Assembly (NCBI RefSeq): GCF_900111895.1
Contig: NZ_FOKB01000001.1
Location: forward strand, 186,001-250,000
Origin: Pseudomonas simiae
GTDB lineage: Bacteria; Pseudomonadota; Gammaproteobacteria; Pseudomonadales; Pseudomonadaceae
DNA: 64,000 nt
Direction of reading: 5' to 3'
This document shows positions 63,854 to 64,000 of this stretch, piece after piece. A program made the position numbers and the translations under genes. Position 1 is the first letter of the stretch. Every line of letters starts with the position of its first letter. A model generated the notes under the pieces. The model had not been told where the DNA came from and did not search any database. It saw only the letters and a program-made list of their open reading frames with translations.

Positions 63854-64000
63854 TTATTTTGAGCAGTAAAACGTATCTCTCCAGCCTTCGCTGTAATCGA
63901 CCAGTGCACCTTTGACTTCAGGCTTTTCTGAAATGTATTCATCCCAGTCGAAGGTCTTTGTGGTGTACCCGAAGTGTTTGGCGATGAAGCGTACAGCGCT
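63854..64000 (-). CDS. Unknown protein, C-terminal 48 residues (cut by window edge)
   Basis: The frame is open from the right edge to a TAA at 63856-63854. The visible end includes FIAKHFGYTTKTFDWDEYIS and DYSEGWRDTFYCSK. Codon use is Pseudomonas-like. I do not recognise the family from this fragment. It faces the acetylation genes and may mark the right side of the polysaccharide locus. Confidence 0.6.
   Translation of the reverse strand, partial: SAVRFIAKHFGYTTKTFDWDEYISEKPEVKGALVDYSEGWRDTFYCSK

Overview
The window is chromosomal DNA of a Pseudomonas, most likely of the P. fluorescens group. Evidence: gene order smc-zipA-ligA, dnaX-ybaB-recR and apt-anr-hemN-ccoSIHG-ccoPQON(x2)-aer follows the order I know from Pseudomonas chromosomes; codon use is GC-rich in the core; and REP/REPIN hairpins of the GAGCGGGCTTGCTCGCGA type, typical of fluorescent pseudomonads, sit between genes. 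Species cannot be fixed from the sequence alone.

Layout. 1-2710: xanthine dehydrogenase genes xdhB (cut by the window edge) and xdhA on the minus strand, divergent from a GntR regulator. 2713-9769: chromosome and division genes smc, zipA and ligA. 9781-11204: a zinc metallopeptidase-like gene bracketed by two near-identical, oppositely oriented 100-bp REPINs. 11271-15772: the SRP RNA gene ffs, then an accessory block with a small unknown gene, a superfamily I helicase-like ATPase, a muramidase and a secreted SH3-like partner. 15829-18039: LysR regulator, EamA transporter and VOC protein. 18377-23909: dnaX, ybaB, an oxidoreductase, recR and an acyl-CoA dehydrogenase. 24044-27411: apt, anr, a small coiled-coil protein and hemN. 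27515-40778: a complete cbb3 oxidase region, with assembly genes ccoS, ccoI, ccoH, ccoG and two tandem structural operons, interrupted between ccoG and ccoP1 by a Phd/VapC-type toxin-antitoxin pair. 40858-46773: hydrolase, the energy-taxis receptor aer, a CPBP protease, an EamA transporter and a flavoprotein.

47367-63712 is a surface-polysaccharide locus with more AT-rich, atypical sequence. It holds glycosyltransferases, a sulfotransferase-like protein with a repeated coiled coil, a GT-C-like membrane protein, an ABC exporter pair (Wzm/Wzt with a carbohydrate-binding tail), an APS kinase, a GtrB-like transferase with a small flippase, an IS3-family element, and an MBOAT/AlgX-like O-acetylation pair. 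Read together, these suggest an O-polysaccharide made in the cytoplasm, exported by the ABC route, and possibly sulfated, glucosylated and acetylated.

The respiratory part works as an oxygen-responsive unit: Anr senses oxygen with an Fe-S cluster, Anr-type boxes lie before hemN, ccoG and ccoN2 (with a weaker one before ccoN1), and Aer steers the cell by energy state. The observations most worth following up are an 11-bp inverted repeat that can hide the ribosome-binding site of the muramidase gene, the muramidase/partner pair itself, the unassigned helicase pair beside ffs, and the sulfotransferase plus APS kinase pairing in the polysaccharide locus.
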